Below, in pieces: positions 15,987 to 24,300 of a stretch of DNA of 40,053 nt (positions are counted from its first letter, which is position 1; every line of letters begins with the position of its first letter). The notes beneath the pieces are model-generated. The model saw only the letters and a list, made by a program, of their open reading frames with translations, ran no database searches and was not told the DNA's origin. The position numbers were made by a program, and so were the translations under genes. Source of the stretch: Rhodospirillaceae bacterium UBA6219 (GTDB lineage: Bacteria; Pseudomonadota; Alphaproteobacteria; Rhodospirillales; Magnetospirillaceae); assembly GCA_002435715.1 (NCBI GenBank), contig DISD01000052.1, forward strand, positions 1-40,053, read 5' to 3'.

Positions 15987-17117
15987 CTAGAACATATGGC
16001 CGCTGCGGTTGGCCTTGGTGGCCAGATAATGGCGGTTATGTCCGTTGGACGGGAAAACGTGGGGGACCCGTTCGGCCACGGTGACGCCATGGGCGGCCAG
16101 GGCCTGGACCTTCAACGGATTGTTGGTCAGCAGCCGCACCGACTTCACCCCCAGCAGCGCCAACATGCGGGCGGCCGGGTGATAGATGCGTTCGTCGTCG
16201 TCGAAACCCAGTTGCAGATTGGCATCCAGGGTGTCGAAGCCGCCATCTTGCAATTCATAGGCCCTGAGCTTGTTGACCAGACCGATGCCACGACCTTCCT
16301 GGGACAGATAAAGCAAGATGCCCGATCCGGCCTGACCGATCTCGGCGATGGCGCCGCGCAGCTGGTCGCCGCAATCGCAGCGCAGGCTGCCCAGCAAATC
16401 GCCGGTGAAGCATTCGGAATGCAGGCGGGTCAGCACCGGCTGGTCGCCGTCGGGTTCGCCGATGATGATGGCCAGATGCTCGATCCCGCCATCAGCCGGG
16501 CGGAACGAGGCGATGCGGGCGTTTTCCGCCCCTTCCAACGGCACCCGGGCCTGCGAGATCAAGCGCAGCGACCGTGCGGCGTTGACCGGATAGTCGGTGA
16601 TGTCGGCGGCATCGACCACCAGCACGCCCTGCAGCAGCAAGGCCCCGGCCGGCGGTACGGCGACGATGGTCGCCGGCAGCAGACGGGCCAGCTTGGCCAG
16701 ATTGACCGAAGCGGCGGCGGCGCTGTCGGGATCCAGTGGCGACAGGGTCAGGCTTTTGGTGTCGGGACGGGCGACGTCGCGGACCACCGGGTCGGCCAGC
16801 CAGGCGCAGGCTTCGGCATTCAGGCCGCCTTCCATGTCCACGCGCAGGCTGCCGGCCTGCGGAGCGGCCAGTTCCAGGACGCCGGCACGCCGGCCGGTCA
16901 GCACCAGGAACGGCTTGGTGCCGGCCAAAGTGGTCAGGTTGGCCAAGGAATCCGGGGTGGCCGCTTCGGCGGCCAGGGCATAGGCGACGCGGCCGGCCGG
17001 GCCGCGCAAAGCCACCACCGCACCCCGGCGCAACTCGGCCACGGCGCGATCGACGGCGATCAGTGGGGCGGGGGCCGGTTGGGTCGGGCCGGGGGTGATG
17101 TCCAGCGGCTTGGTCAT
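15987..17117 (-). CDS. ribA: GTP cyclohydrolase II with degenerate DHBP-synthase-like N-terminus
   Basis: Opens the imidazole ring of GTP, the first committed step of riboflavin synthesis. The protein is 376 residues. The C-terminal half is a complete GTP cyclohydrolase II: HSECFTGDLLGSLRCDCGDQ with zinc cysteines 236, 247 and 249, then YLSQEGRGIGLVNKLRAYELQ, and LTNNPLKVQALAAHGV near the end. The N-terminal ~190 residues are the size of a 3,4-dihydroxy-2-butanone-4-phosphate synthase domain, and begin AVAELRRGAVVALRG, but the acidic DDEDRENEG-type catalytic motif is absent. The enzyme should therefore be RibA only, with RibB activity elsewhere. I chose ATG 17117 over an upstream extension to 17177, which has no family match. 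No FMN riboswitch is visible. Confidence 0.92.
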   Translation of the reverse strand: MTKPLDITPGPTQPAPAPLIAVDRAVAELRRGAVVALRGPAGRVAYALAAEAATPDSLANLTTLAGTKPFLVLTGRRAGVLELAAPQAGSLRVDMEGGLNAEACAWLADPVVRDVARPDTKSLTLSPLDPDSAAAASVNLAKLARLLPATIVAVPPAGALLLQGVLVVDAADITDYPVNAARSLRLISQARVPLEGAENARIASFRPADGGIEHLAIIIGEPDGDQPVLTRLHSECFTGDLLGSLRCDCGDQLRGAIAEIGQAGSGILLYLSQEGRGIGLVNKLRAYELQDGGFDTLDANLQLGFDDDERIYHPAARMLALLGVKSVRLLTNNPLKVQALAAHGVTVAERVPHVFPSNGHNRHYLATKANRSGHMF

Positions 17118-17196
17118 GGTCGAATGAAACGTTTCCTGGCAAGGGGTGGCACCATAGCCCTTTTCGCTCTTGGGCAAAAGACTTCGCGAACCGCCA

Positions 17197-17226
17197 TTTC
17201 CGCACGGGCGCTATCTGCATTATATA
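17197..17226 (+). promoter_or_regulatory. candidate promoter of the short response-regulator / asnB pair
   Basis: TTTCCG (17197-17202), an 18-base spacer, then TATATA (17221-17226) inside the AT-rich run TTATATAGA, the most AT-rich point of the ribA/regulator divergent gap. It lies about 39 bases before the TTG start. Confidence 0.35.
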
Positions 17227-17264
17227 GATGGCCTTGTTTCGCCGTCCCGCAATGGATCACGCCT

Positions 17265-17804
17265 TTGTCTCAGCGTCCCCGTCTTTTGGTCATCGACGAT
17301 GATCCTACCTTGTGCCAGGTGCTGGCCGAGGTTCTGGAAGGTGTCGGCTATACGGTCTTGGCCCAGGGAAATCCGGCGGATTTCCACTTGGTGCTGGCGG
17401 TTGATCCGGTTGCCGATTGTCCGGTGCCGCAGCTGCGTTTGACGCGGCCCTTGCGCATGGCCCCGTTGCTGGCCGCCATCCAGCGGGCGCTGGAACCGGC
17501 CGAGCAATTGCCGCAAGTGGGCCGCTGGCGTTTCGACGCCGTCGCCCGTCTGTTGGATGACGGATTGGACAAACAGCGGCTGACCGACAAGGAAGCGGCG
17601 ATCCTGGGGGCTTTGATCGACGCCACCGATGTGGTCACACGCGATGATCTGCTGAATTTGGTGTGGGGTTATGGCGAGGGTATCGACACCCATACCCTGG
17701 AAACCCACATCTACCGCCTGCGCCAGAAGATCGAGGACGATCCCGCCCAGGCGGTCCTTTTGCTGACCGAAGCCGGCGGTTACCGCCTGAAGCTGGAGCC
17801 CTAG
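17265..17804 (+). CDS. OmpR-type winged-helix protein with shortened receiver domain
   Basis: A 179-residue putative DNA-binding regulator. Residues 1-75 start like a receiver domain (PRLLVIDDDPTLCQVLAEVL, the acidic pocket DDD present) and end like one (LTRPLRMAPLLAAIQRALE matches the usual TKPFR...L helix), but about 40 residues in between are missing. The part that should carry the phosphorylated Asp and the MPGMDG-like loop is replaced by LVLAVDPVADCPVPQLR. Residues 85-179 are a complete OmpR/PhoB winged helix: LTDKEAAILGALI, VVTRDDLLNLVWG, and THTLETHIYRLRQKIEDD, then GGYRLKL. The start TTG 17265 is the only reasonable start before the receiver; it lacks a strong RBS. It lies three bases before asnB and is presumably co-transcribed. 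Confidence 0.8.
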   Translation: MSQRPRLLVIDDDPTLCQVLAEVLEGVGYTVLAQGNPADFHLVLAVDPVADCPVPQLRLTRPLRMAPLLAAIQRALEPAEQLPQVGRWRFDAVARLLDDGLDKQRLTDKEAAILGALIDATDVVTRDDLLNLVWGYGEGIDTHTLETHIYRLRQKIEDDPAQAVLLLTEAGGYRLKLEP

Positions 17805-17807
17805 ACC

Positions 17808-19676
17808 ATGTGCGGCATCGCCGGTTCCACCCGTACCGATCAGGCCTTGTTGCGGGCCATGGCAAGCCGCATGCGTCACCGCGGTCCCGACGCCCAGGAT
17901 GTGTGGTGCGAAGGCGGAATCGGCTTGGCCCATGCCCGTCTGGCCATCGTCGATCTGTCACCGGGGGGCGCCCAGCCCATGTCTTCGCCTTGCGGGCGCT
18001 GGGTCATCGCCTTCAACGGGGAAATCTATAATCACCACGCTTTGCGCGCCGAGTTGGAAGGGGTGGGCGAAAACTTCGCCTCGACCAGCGACACCGAAGT
18101 GTTGCTGCGTCTGTTGATGCGTCAGGGCCGGGCCTGTCTGGACAAGTTGGTGGGCATGTTCGCCTTTGCCCTGTGGGACCGCCAGGATCACACCTTGCTG
18201 CTGGTGCGCGACCGGCTGGGGGTCAAGCCGCTGGTCTGGGGGCAACTGCCCGATGGCGGCATCGCCTTTGCCTCGGAAATAGACACGCTGCGGCTGCAGC
18301 CCGGTTTGGACCTGTCGGTGGACCGCCAGGCGCTGTCGGGCTATCTGGCCTGTCTTTATGTTCCCGCGCCTTTGACCATGCATGCCGGCATCCGCAAGCT
18401 GGAACCCGGCCATTGGCTGGAATGGAAGAACGGCGCCATCGCCACCGGCCGCTGGTGGGCGCCGTCTTACACCGGTGAGCGTGCCATCAGCCTGGACGAA
18501 GCCGCCGAAGAAGTGCTGCCCATCCTGGACAGCGCCGTGCGTCTGCGCATGGTCGCCGATGTCGAGGTCGGGTGCTTTCTGTCGGGTGGCATCGATTCCT
18601 CGGTGATCGCCGCGCTGATGAGCCGGGCGGCGCGGGAAACCGGGGCGCCGCCGGTACGCAGCTTCACCATGACCTTCGACGAACCGGCCTATGACGAACG
18701 CGACGCCGCCTTGGCAGTGGCCCATCATGTGGGCACCATCCATGCCGAATTGCCGGCACGCCCCGGCGTCACCGATTTGTTGGACGACATGGTCCGCGCC
18801 TTTGGCGAGCCTTTCGGCAATCCCACCGCACTGCTGATCCACGATCTGTCCACCAGCGCCCGCCAGCACCTGAAAGTGGCCTTGGTCGGCGATGGCGGTG
18901 ACGAAGTTTTCGCCGGTTATCCGCGTTATCAAGGTGGGTTGTTGGGTGAACGCTATCGCCGCCGGGTGCCCGGTCCCCTGCGCGGTCTGGCGGCGTGGGC
19001 GGCGCAACTGATCCCGGAAAGCACGTCCGGGCGCCACGCCTGGCGCCGGGCGCGGGAATTCCTGTCCGCCGGGACCTTGGCCCCGGATCAGATGTATGCG
19101 TCGTGGGTGGAATATTTTGACCCGACGGAACGCCGCGCCCTGTTGGCCCTGGCGGCCGATCCGTCGCGCCCGGTGGCCGATCTTTATCGCGAGGCCCCGT
19201 CATCCGCCGCCCTGGATGCCATGCAGCAGACCGACCTTGTGTCCTTCCTGCCCGGCAATCTGATGTCTTACGGCGATGCCATGAGCATGGCGGTGGCCCT
19301 GGAAACCCGCCATCCCTTCCTGGATCATCGTCTGGTCGACGCGGTGGGGCGCATGTCGGCGGCCACCCGCATGGACGGCGGCAAGAAGGCGATCTTGAAG
19401 GCGGTGGCCCGCAAGCTGTTGCCCCCGGCCATCGTCGACCGGCCGAAGCTGGGCTTCAACCCGCCCATGGGCATCTGGCTGAAGACCGATCTGGCGACCA
19501 TGGTGACAGAGCGTCTGACCAAGGGGCGTATGGCGGAACTGGGGCTGGAATGGGCGCCGGTGGCCCGATTGCTGGCCGAGCACCAGGGGGGGCGGCGCGA
19601 CCATTCGCTGAAAGTGTGGTCGTTGTTGGTGCTGGAAGCCTGGGAACGCGCTCAAACAAATCACACCCAATCATGA
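17808..19676 (+). CDS. asnB: asparagine synthase (glutamine-hydrolysing)
   Basis: Transfers ammonia from glutamine to aspartyl-AMP to make asparagine, or amidates another carboxylate in a surface-glycan pathway. The protein is 622 residues. The N-terminal Ntn-glutaminase domain begins with catalytic Cys2 (MCGIAG), followed by RHRGPD, LAHARLAIVDL and FNGEIYNH. The synthetase domain has the PP-loop SGGIDSS at 259-265, VALVGDGGDEVFAGYPRY near 360, and LPGNLMSYGDAMSMAVALE with ETRHPFLDHRLVD. All key residues are present. The start is three bases after the regulator's stop. This long form is often found with exopolysaccharide loci, but no such genes are adjacent here, so a plain biosynthetic role is as likely. 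Confidence 0.95.
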   Translation: MCGIAGSTRTDQALLRAMASRMRHRGPDAQDVWCEGGIGLAHARLAIVDLSPGGAQPMSSPCGRWVIAFNGEIYNHHALRAELEGVGENFASTSDTEVLLRLLMRQGRACLDKLVGMFAFALWDRQDHTLLLVRDRLGVKPLVWGQLPDGGIAFASEIDTLRLQPGLDLSVDRQALSGYLACLYVPAPLTMHAGIRKLEPGHWLEWKNGAIATGRWWAPSYTGERAISLDEAAEEVLPILDSAVRLRMVADVEVGCFLSGGIDSSVIAALMSRAARETGAPPVRSFTMTFDEPAYDERDAALAVAHHVGTIHAELPARPGVTDLLDDMVRAFGEPFGNPTALLIHDLSTSARQHLKVALVGDGGDEVFAGYPRYQGGLLGERYRRRVPGPLRGLAAWAAQLIPESTSGRHAWRRAREFLSAGTLAPDQMYASWVEYFDPTERRALLALAADPSRPVADLYREAPSSAALDAMQQTDLVSFLPGNLMSYGDAMSMAVALETRHPFLDHRLVDAVGRMSAATRMDGGKKAILKAVARKLLPPAIVDRPKLGFNPPMGIWLKTDLATMVTERLTKGRMAELGLEWAPVARLLAEHQGGRRDHSLKVWSLLVLEAWERAQTNHTQS

Positions 19677-19703
19677 TGATCATAGATCAGCAAGATTGGG
19701 TTA

Positions 19704-19776
19704 GGCCCAAGGGGCCGCGCGGCTTATGCCGCGGGAGGCAAGCATCCCGGAGGGATGCGCCCGCCGTTTGAGGGCG
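19704..19776. repeat. cluster of consecutive hairpins between convergent genes, REP-like
   Basis: Four perfect inverted repeats follow one another: GGCCC/GGGCC (19704-19716), CGCGGC/GCCGCG with loop TTAT (19718-19733), GCATCCC/GGGATGC with loop GGA (19742-19758), and CGCCC/GGGCG (19758-19776). It separates the stops of asnB and the DUF1178 gene. No clear U-tract follows, so this is either a two-way terminator or a dispersed palindromic element. Confidence 0.6.
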
Positions 19777-19788
19777 TTTGAATAAGTC

Positions 19789-20202
19789 TTAATTCTCGTC
19801 GGCGACCCAGGGGATGGGTTGGAAGGTGATGCCTTCTTCGGCCAGTTCCTTGGCCTCGTCCTGGGTGGCTTCGCCATAGATGGGGCGGGCTTCGTTTTCG
19901 CCGTAATGGATCTTGCGGGCTTCCTCGGGGAATTTGTCGCCGACGTAATCGCAATGGGCTTCCACCGATTTGCGGATTTCCCCCAGCGCCTGACGGAGGG
20001 CGCGGGCGACGTCGGGGGCGTCCAGGGCCTGGCCGGTGGCCTTGTTCAGACGCGGCGCCATGGGGGCCTTGGCGACATCGGTGTCGCCGCAACTGGGGCA
20101 GGCGATCAGGCCGTGGGCCGATTGCAGGTCGAAGGCGGAATTGTCTCGGAACCAGGCGTCGAAGCGATGGTCCTTGCCGCAGCGAAGCTCAAACAGGATC
20201 AT
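19789..20202 (-). CDS. DUF1178 family protein
   Basis: A 137-residue cytoplasmic protein of unknown function. It starts MILFELRCGKDHRFDAWFRD and carries a second cysteine pair in IACPSCGDTDVAKAPMAPRL, a likely zinc ribbon with the first Cys8. The C-terminal half is acidic (FPEEARKIHYGENEARPIYG, then EAKELAEEGITFQPIPW), as in the family. ATG 20202 has GGAGC upstream at good spacing; an open extension to 20277 has no family match. DUF1178 genes often lie next to nitrilase and grxC in alphaproteobacteria; here a methyltransferase on the other strand lies between them. Confidence 0.87.
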   Translation of the reverse strand: MILFELRCGKDHRFDAWFRDNSAFDLQSAHGLIACPSCGDTDVAKAPMAPRLNKATGQALDAPDVARALRQALGEIRKSVEAHCDYVGDKFPEEARKIHYGENEARPIYGEATQDEAKELAEEGITFQPIPWVADEN

Positions 20203-20233
20203 GATGCTCCCACAATGCAACAAGGCCATGAAG

Positions 20234-20761
20234 ATGGGCAACACTTTGCCGAAATCCAGTGCGTCCCCTTGGGTCATCCGCTTCGCCCCCTTGGTGGGGG
20301 CGGGGGGGACGGTGTTGGATGTGGCGGCGGGGGGCGGACGTCACACCCACTTGTTTCTGCAACGCGGCCATCAGGTGGTTGCTGTCGACCGCAATCTTGA
20401 TCCGCAAGCTTTGCGTGGTGCGCAATGCATCGTCGCCGATCTTGAGGATGGCTCGCCCTGGCCGTTGGGGGCGCGTCAATTCGCCGGCATCGTCGTCACC
20501 AATTATCTGTGGCGGGCGCTGTTTCCGGCCATTTTGGGCGCGCTGGCCCCAGGTGGCGTGTTGATCTACGAAACCTTCGCCGACGGCAACGCCGCCTATG
20601 GCAGCCCGCGCAATCCTGATTTCCTGCTGCAGCGGGGGGAATTGCTGGATCATTGCCGAGGCCTGACCATCGTCGCCTATGAAGACGGCGACAATGGCCG
20701 GGCGGTGATCCAGCGTATCTGTGTGGTCAAAGGACCGGGGCCTATCCGGATCAGTCCCTGA
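20234..20761 (+). CDS. class I SAM-dependent methyltransferase, small
   Basis: A 175-residue protein. Motif I, GGTVLDVAAGGGRHTHLFL, near residue 19 binds S-adenosylmethionine; the acidic end of strand 2 is VVAVDRN. Motif III-like FAGIVVTNYLWRALFPAILG lies near 78 and GVLIYETFADGNAAYG near 105. The substrate is unknown. The ATG codons at 20201, 20204, 20228 and 20234 are all in frame. I chose 20234 because AAGG precedes it at reasonable spacing, and because earlier starts would overlap the divergent DUF1178 start. Its last 11 bases overlap the end of the convergent nitrilase gene. Confidence 0.8.
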   Translation: MGNTLPKSSASPWVIRFAPLVGAGGTVLDVAAGGGRHTHLFLQRGHQVVAVDRNLDPQALRGAQCIVADLEDGSPWPLGARQFAGIVVTNYLWRALFPAILGALAPGGVLIYETFADGNAAYGSPRNPDFLLQRGELLDHCRGLTIVAYEDGDNGRAVIQRICVVKGPGPIRISP

Positions 20762-21587
20762 CCGGCGGTACGAAGTCGCGGTCATGGTCCAGGCAGGGGA
20801 TCATCTTGCGGGCATCGGCCACCTTGCGCACGTCCACTTCCGCCATGACGAAGCCCGGCTGTTCCAGGCCGTCGGCCAGGATTTCACCCCACGGCGAGAC
20901 GATCAACGCATGGCCATAGGTTTCGCGGTTGTTGGCGTGGGTGCCGCATTGCGCCGGGGCGAAGACGTAGCAGCCGGTCTCGATGGCCCGCGCCCGCAGC
21001 AGCACATGCCAGTGCGCCCGGCCGGTGGTGCGGGTGAACGCCGCCGGAATGGCCAGGAAATCGGCCCCGGCATTGGCATAGGCGCGGTACAGATGGGGGA
21101 AGCGCAGGTCGTAGCACACCGACAGGCCCAGCCGGCCCCAGGGCAGACGCACCATCGAGGCGCGGTCACCCGCCTGGAAGGTGGCCGATTCGCGATAGCT
21201 TTCGCCGCCGCCCAGATCCACGTCGAACATGTGGATCTTGTCATAGCGGCCCAGGATCAATCCGTTCTTGTCGATGACATAGGAACGGTTGGCCACCTTG
21301 CCGTCGGGCAGCGCCACATGCAGGGTGCCCAAATGCAGGAAGCAGCCCAGTTCCTTGGCCAGTTCGCGGAAAGCGGCCAGGGCCTGGTGCTCGGCTTCCG
21401 GCTGGGCCTTCATGACGATGTTGGTGCGCCCCCATTCCATCATGGCGACGTTTTCCGGCATCATGATCAGCTCGGCCCCGGCGGCGCGGGCTTCCACCGC
21501 CAACAGGCTGGCGGCGTTGATGTTGGCGATCATGTCGGTGCCGGCATTGACCTGCAGGCAGGCGACCTTGAAGACGTCGCCGATCAT
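20751..21587 (-). CDS. carbon-nitrogen hydrolase (Nit1/nitrilase superfamily)
   Basis: A 278-residue amidase-type enzyme. The catalytic triad is visible: Glu45 in LIMMPENVAMM, Lys117 in ILGRYDKIHMFD and Cys158 in GLSVCYDLRFPHLYR. The family C-terminus VSPWGEILADGLEQPGFV is present. Sequence type and neighbours fit the Nit1/Nit2 group, some of which are omega-amidases or hydrolyse deaminated glutathione; the gene's link to grxC makes the latter attractive but unproven. The start overlaps the grxC stop as TGATG, so the two are translationally coupled. A much longer open frame upstream is grxC read in another frame and is not part of the protein. Confidence 0.92.
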   Translation of the reverse strand: MIGDVFKVACLQVNAGTDMIANINAASLLAVEARAAGAELIMMPENVAMMEWGRTNIVMKAQPEAEHQALAAFRELAKELGCFLHLGTLHVALPDGKVANRSYVIDKNGLILGRYDKIHMFDVDLGGGESYRESATFQAGDRASMVRLPWGRLGLSVCYDLRFPHLYRAYANAGADFLAIPAAFTRTTGRAHWHVLLRARAIETGCYVFAPAQCGTHANNRETYGHALIVSPWGEILADGLEQPGFVMAEVDVRKVADARKMIPCLDHDRDFVPPVRD

Positions 21588-21853
21588 CAGACGGCTTCTT
21601 TCGCCAGCATGGAATCCAGCTCGCCCTCGGCGTCCAGCGAATGCAAATCGTCGCAGCCGCCCACATGTTCGCCATTGATGAAGATTTGCGGCACGGTGCG
21701 CCCGCCATGGGCACGTTCGGTCATGGCCGCGCGCAATTGAGGGTCGCCACCGACGTCGTATTCCTTGAAGGCCACGCCTTTGCGAGAAAGCAAGCCCTTG
21801 GCGCGAATGCAATAGGGGCAGGTCTGGGTGGTGTAGATCTCAACCTGGGCCAT
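21587..21853 (-). CDS. grxC: glutaredoxin 3
   Basis: An 88-residue dithiol glutaredoxin that reduces disulfides and glutathionylated proteins with glutathione. The active site is CPYC at 12-15 (IYTTQTCPYCIRAK). The glutathione-binding segment GGRTVPQIFINGEHVGGCDD is complete with the cis-Pro TVPQ. No signal peptide. It is followed by the nitrilase gene with a one-base overlap and preceded by comF at 39 bases, an arrangement shared by many alphaproteobacteria. Confidence 0.96.
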   Translation of the reverse strand: MAQVEIYTTQTCPYCIRAKGLLSRKGVAFKEYDVGGDPQLRAAMTERAHGGRTVPQIFINGEHVGGCDDLHSLDAEGELDSMLAKEAV

Positions 21854-21892
21854 GGAATACTCCGTTGGTTTAGGCCCTTAATATAGCAAGCC

Positions 21893-22624
21893 TTAAGCGT
21901 CAGACAACACCACCCGCCCCAGCGTCAGCACGTCCACCCGCGCCGCGCCGGCGCGCTTGAGCACCTTGGCGCATTCGCCCAAGGTGGCTCCGGTGGTCAA
22001 CACGTCGTCCACCAGCAGCACCGATTGGTCCGTCACATCCAGGCCGGGGCGTAAGGAGAAAGCGCCGCGCACGTTGCGCAGCCGTTCCTCGCGGCTGAAA
22101 TGGCCTTGCGGCGGGGTCCGGCGCAGCCGGCGCAGGCCGTCCACTTCGGCGCTGACCCCCCATTCCCGTCCCAAGGCCAAAGCCAGCAGGGCCGCTTGGT
22201 TGTAACGCCGCGACAACAGGCGCCAGCGGTGCAGCGGCACCGGCACAACCATGGCGCAGCCGTCGCGCAGTTCGGCACCGGCGCGGGCCAGCCAACGGCC
22301 AAAGGCCGGGGCGCCTTCCAGACGGTCGGCATGCTTGAAGCGCAGGATCAGTGGTTTCGACGCGTCGTCATAGCGCAGCACGGCGCGGGCCCGGTCCCAG
22401 GGCGGCGGCTCGGCCATGCAGCGGCCGCACAGGCAATCGTCGCCGGCTTCCACCTCGAAGGGATGGCCGCAAGCGGGGCAGCACGGCGGCGACAGAAACG
22501 ACACTTTCGACCAGCAGGCGGGGCACAGCGATCCCGGTTCCGCCACCATCGTCCCACAGCACAGGCAAAGCGGCGGCAGCAGCGAATCGACAATCCTGCG
22601 GGCGAAATACCTGAAATGCGTCAT
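21893..22624 (-). CDS. ComF family phosphoribosyltransferase-like protein
   Basis: A 243-residue protein. The N-terminus carries cysteine-rich zinc knuckles: CLCC at 20-23, CPAC at 34-37, CCPAC at 48-52 and CLCGRC at 64-69. The C-terminal half is a type I phosphoribosyltransferase domain with the PRPP-binding loop VLLVDDVLTTGATL near 207-220 and RRYNQAALLALALG near 130. In naturally competent bacteria ComF helps uptake of DNA; in others the role is uncertain. ATG 22624 has GAGGCG before it. It leads the comF-grxC-nitrilase group and diverges from a methyltransferase gene over 45 bases. Confidence 0.93.
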   Translation of the reverse strand: MTHFRYFARRIVDSLLPPLCLCCGTMVAEPGSLCPACWSKVSFLSPPCCPACGHPFEVEAGDDCLCGRCMAEPPPWDRARAVLRYDDASKPLILRFKHADRLEGAPAFGRWLARAGAELRDGCAMVVPVPLHRWRLLSRRYNQAALLALALGREWGVSAEVDGLRRLRRTPPQGHFSREERLRNVRGAFSLRPGLDVTDQSVLLVDDVLTTGATLGECAKVLKRAGAARVDVLTLGRVVLSDA

Positions 22625-22669
22625 CGCCTCTTCCGTCGTGCCCCCCGGCCATGCCATACAGAAACAATC

Positions 22670-23584
22670 ATGTCTGTTCCCGTCAGCATCTTCGACCGCA
22701 AAACCTTACGCAAGCGCCGTGACCGCGCCGCCCAGGGCTTCGCCGCCCACGACTTTCTGGTCCGCGAGGCGGCCGAGCGTCTGTGTGACCGCCTCAGCGA
22801 TGTCAGCCGATCGTTTCCCCTGGCCTTGGATTTGGGCTGCCATACCGGCGAGGTGGCCGACACTCTGAATGGGCGCGGCGGTGTCGAAACCTTGGTGCAA
22901 GGCGATTTGTCGCCCCAGATGGCGGCCCGCGCCGCCGCCAACGGCCATCCCAGCCTGGCGGTGGACGAAGAATGGCTGCCGTTTGCCGACAATTCCTTTG
23001 ACCTGGTGTTGTCGTGCCTGTCGTTGCATTGGGTCAACGACCTGCCCGGCGCCTTGGTGCAGATCCGCCGCGTGCTGAAGCCCGACGGCCTGTTCCTGGC
23101 GGTGATGCTGGGCGGCGAGACCTTGGGCCATCTGCGCCAAAGCTTGGCCCAAGCCGAAGAAATCCATGAAGGCGGCATCAGCCCGCGGGTGTCGCCCATG
23201 GCCGACATCCGCGACATGGGACGGCTGATGCAAAGGGCCGGTTTCGCCCTGCCGGTGGCCGATGCCGACATGATCTCGGTATCCTATGGCGACCCCATGC
23301 GGCTGTTGGCCGATCTGCGCGGCATGGGGGAAACCAACGTGGTGGCCGAACGCCGCAAGGGTCTTAGCCGTCGCGCCACCTTGCTGCATGCGTTGAACCT
23401 GTATCAAAGCCAATTCACCGGCGCCGACGGTCGGGTTCCGGCGGAATTCCACCTGATCACCGTCACCGGTTGGAAGCCCCATCCCAGCCAGCCGCAACCC
23501 TTGGCGCCGGGTTCGGGCCATGTGTCCCTGGCCGACGTGCTCAGTGGCGGCTGCGGCGAAGTTCTGTCGCCGGCCAAGGATTAG
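22670..23584 (+). CDS. methyltransferase-fold protein of the NDUFAF5/BioC-like group
   Basis: A 304-residue SAM-dependent methyltransferase-fold protein. It begins SVPVSIFDRKTLRKRRDRAA, typical of the alphaproteobacterial/mitochondrial NDUFAF5 group rather than of true BioC. Motif I is LALDLGCHTGEVADTL near 56, then LSPQMAARAA, WLPFADNSFDLVLSCLSLHW near 103 and RRVLKPDGLFLAVMLGG near 134. The C-terminal segment GDPMRLLADLRGMGETNVV also fits that group. Mitochondrial NDUFAF5 hydroxylates an arginine of a complex I subunit; that function here is inference. The stop is followed two bases later by sfsA. Confidence 0.85.
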   Translation: MSVPVSIFDRKTLRKRRDRAAQGFAAHDFLVREAAERLCDRLSDVSRSFPLALDLGCHTGEVADTLNGRGGVETLVQGDLSPQMAARAAANGHPSLAVDEEWLPFADNSFDLVLSCLSLHWVNDLPGALVQIRRVLKPDGLFLAVMLGGETLGHLRQSLAQAEEIHEGGISPRVSPMADIRDMGRLMQRAGFALPVADADMISVSYGDPMRLLADLRGMGETNVVAERRKGLSRRATLLHALNLYQSQFTGADGRVPAEFHLITVTGWKPHPSQPQPLAPGSGHVSLADVLSGGCGEVLSPAKD

Positions 23585-23586
23585 TC

Positions 23587-24300
23587 ATGCGCTTCCCCGC
23601 GCCCTTGATCCACGGCACCCTGATCAAGCGCTACAAGCGTTTCATGGCCGACGTCACCTTGGATGACGGCCAAGTGGTCACCGCCCATCTGGCCAATTCC
23701 GGGGCCATGCTGGGCACCGCCGTTCCGGGCATGGAGGTGTGGCTGTCGCCGGCCGCCAATCCCGAGCGCAAGCTGAAATATTCGTGGGAATTGGTGCGCG
23801 CCGACGGCGCCCTGGTCGGCGTCAACACCGCTTATCCCAACGCCATCGCCGCCGAAGCCATCGGCGATGGCGCCATCGCCGAACTGACCGGATACCGGAC
23901 CATTCGCCGCGAAGTGAAATACGGCGCCAATTCCCGCATCGACCTGTTGCTGGAAGCACCCGACAGGCCGCCTTGCTATGTCGAGGTCAAGAACGTCCAT
24001 CTGAAACGCGGCCCCATGGCCGAATTCCCCGATGCGGTGACGGCGCGTGGCGCCAAACATCTGGTGGAATTGCGCGCCATGGTAGAGCAAGGGGCGCGGG
24101 CGGTGATGTTGTATCTGGTGCAGCGCGGCGATTGTGTCGGCTTCACTGTGGCGGAAGACATAGACCCGACCTATGCCGCCGGTTTGCGCACCGCCATTGC
24201 GGACGGGGTGGAAGCGATCTGTTATACGTGCCATATGAGTTTAGAGGGCATTCGCATCGGCGAGCCTTTGCCGATCCATTTGCAAGGAATGAAGCTTTGA
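23587..24300 (+). CDS. sfsA: sugar fermentation stimulation protein SfsA
   Basis: A 237-residue protein of the SfsA family, with an N-terminal OB-like part and a C-terminal nuclease-like fold; the biochemical role is not settled. Diagnostic segments are LIKRYKRFMADVTLDDGQ near 13, VTAHLANSGAMLGTAVPG near 33, the NTAYPNAIAAEAI segment near 80, IRREVKYGANSRIDLLLE near 107 with catalytic-like Asp, and CYVEVKNVHLKRG near 132 (E-x-K). ATG 23587 matches the family N-terminus. Its TGA overlaps the TTG start of map by three bases within TTGA, so translation is coupled. Confidence 0.95.
   Translation: MRFPAPLIHGTLIKRYKRFMADVTLDDGQVVTAHLANSGAMLGTAVPGMEVWLSPAANPERKLKYSWELVRADGALVGVNTAYPNAIAAEAIGDGAIAELTGYRTIRREVKYGANSRIDLLLEAPDRPPCYVEVKNVHLKRGPMAEFPDAVTARGAKHLVELRAMVEQGARAVMLYLVQRGDCVGFTVAEDIDPTYAAGLRTAIADGVEAICYTCHMSLEGIRIGEPLPIHLQGMKL

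Noticed and set aside
17126..17135. GAAACGTTTC palindrome just upstream of the ribA start.
   Set aside because: Ten bases only, overlaps the ribosome-binding region, and there is no known regulator to link it to.
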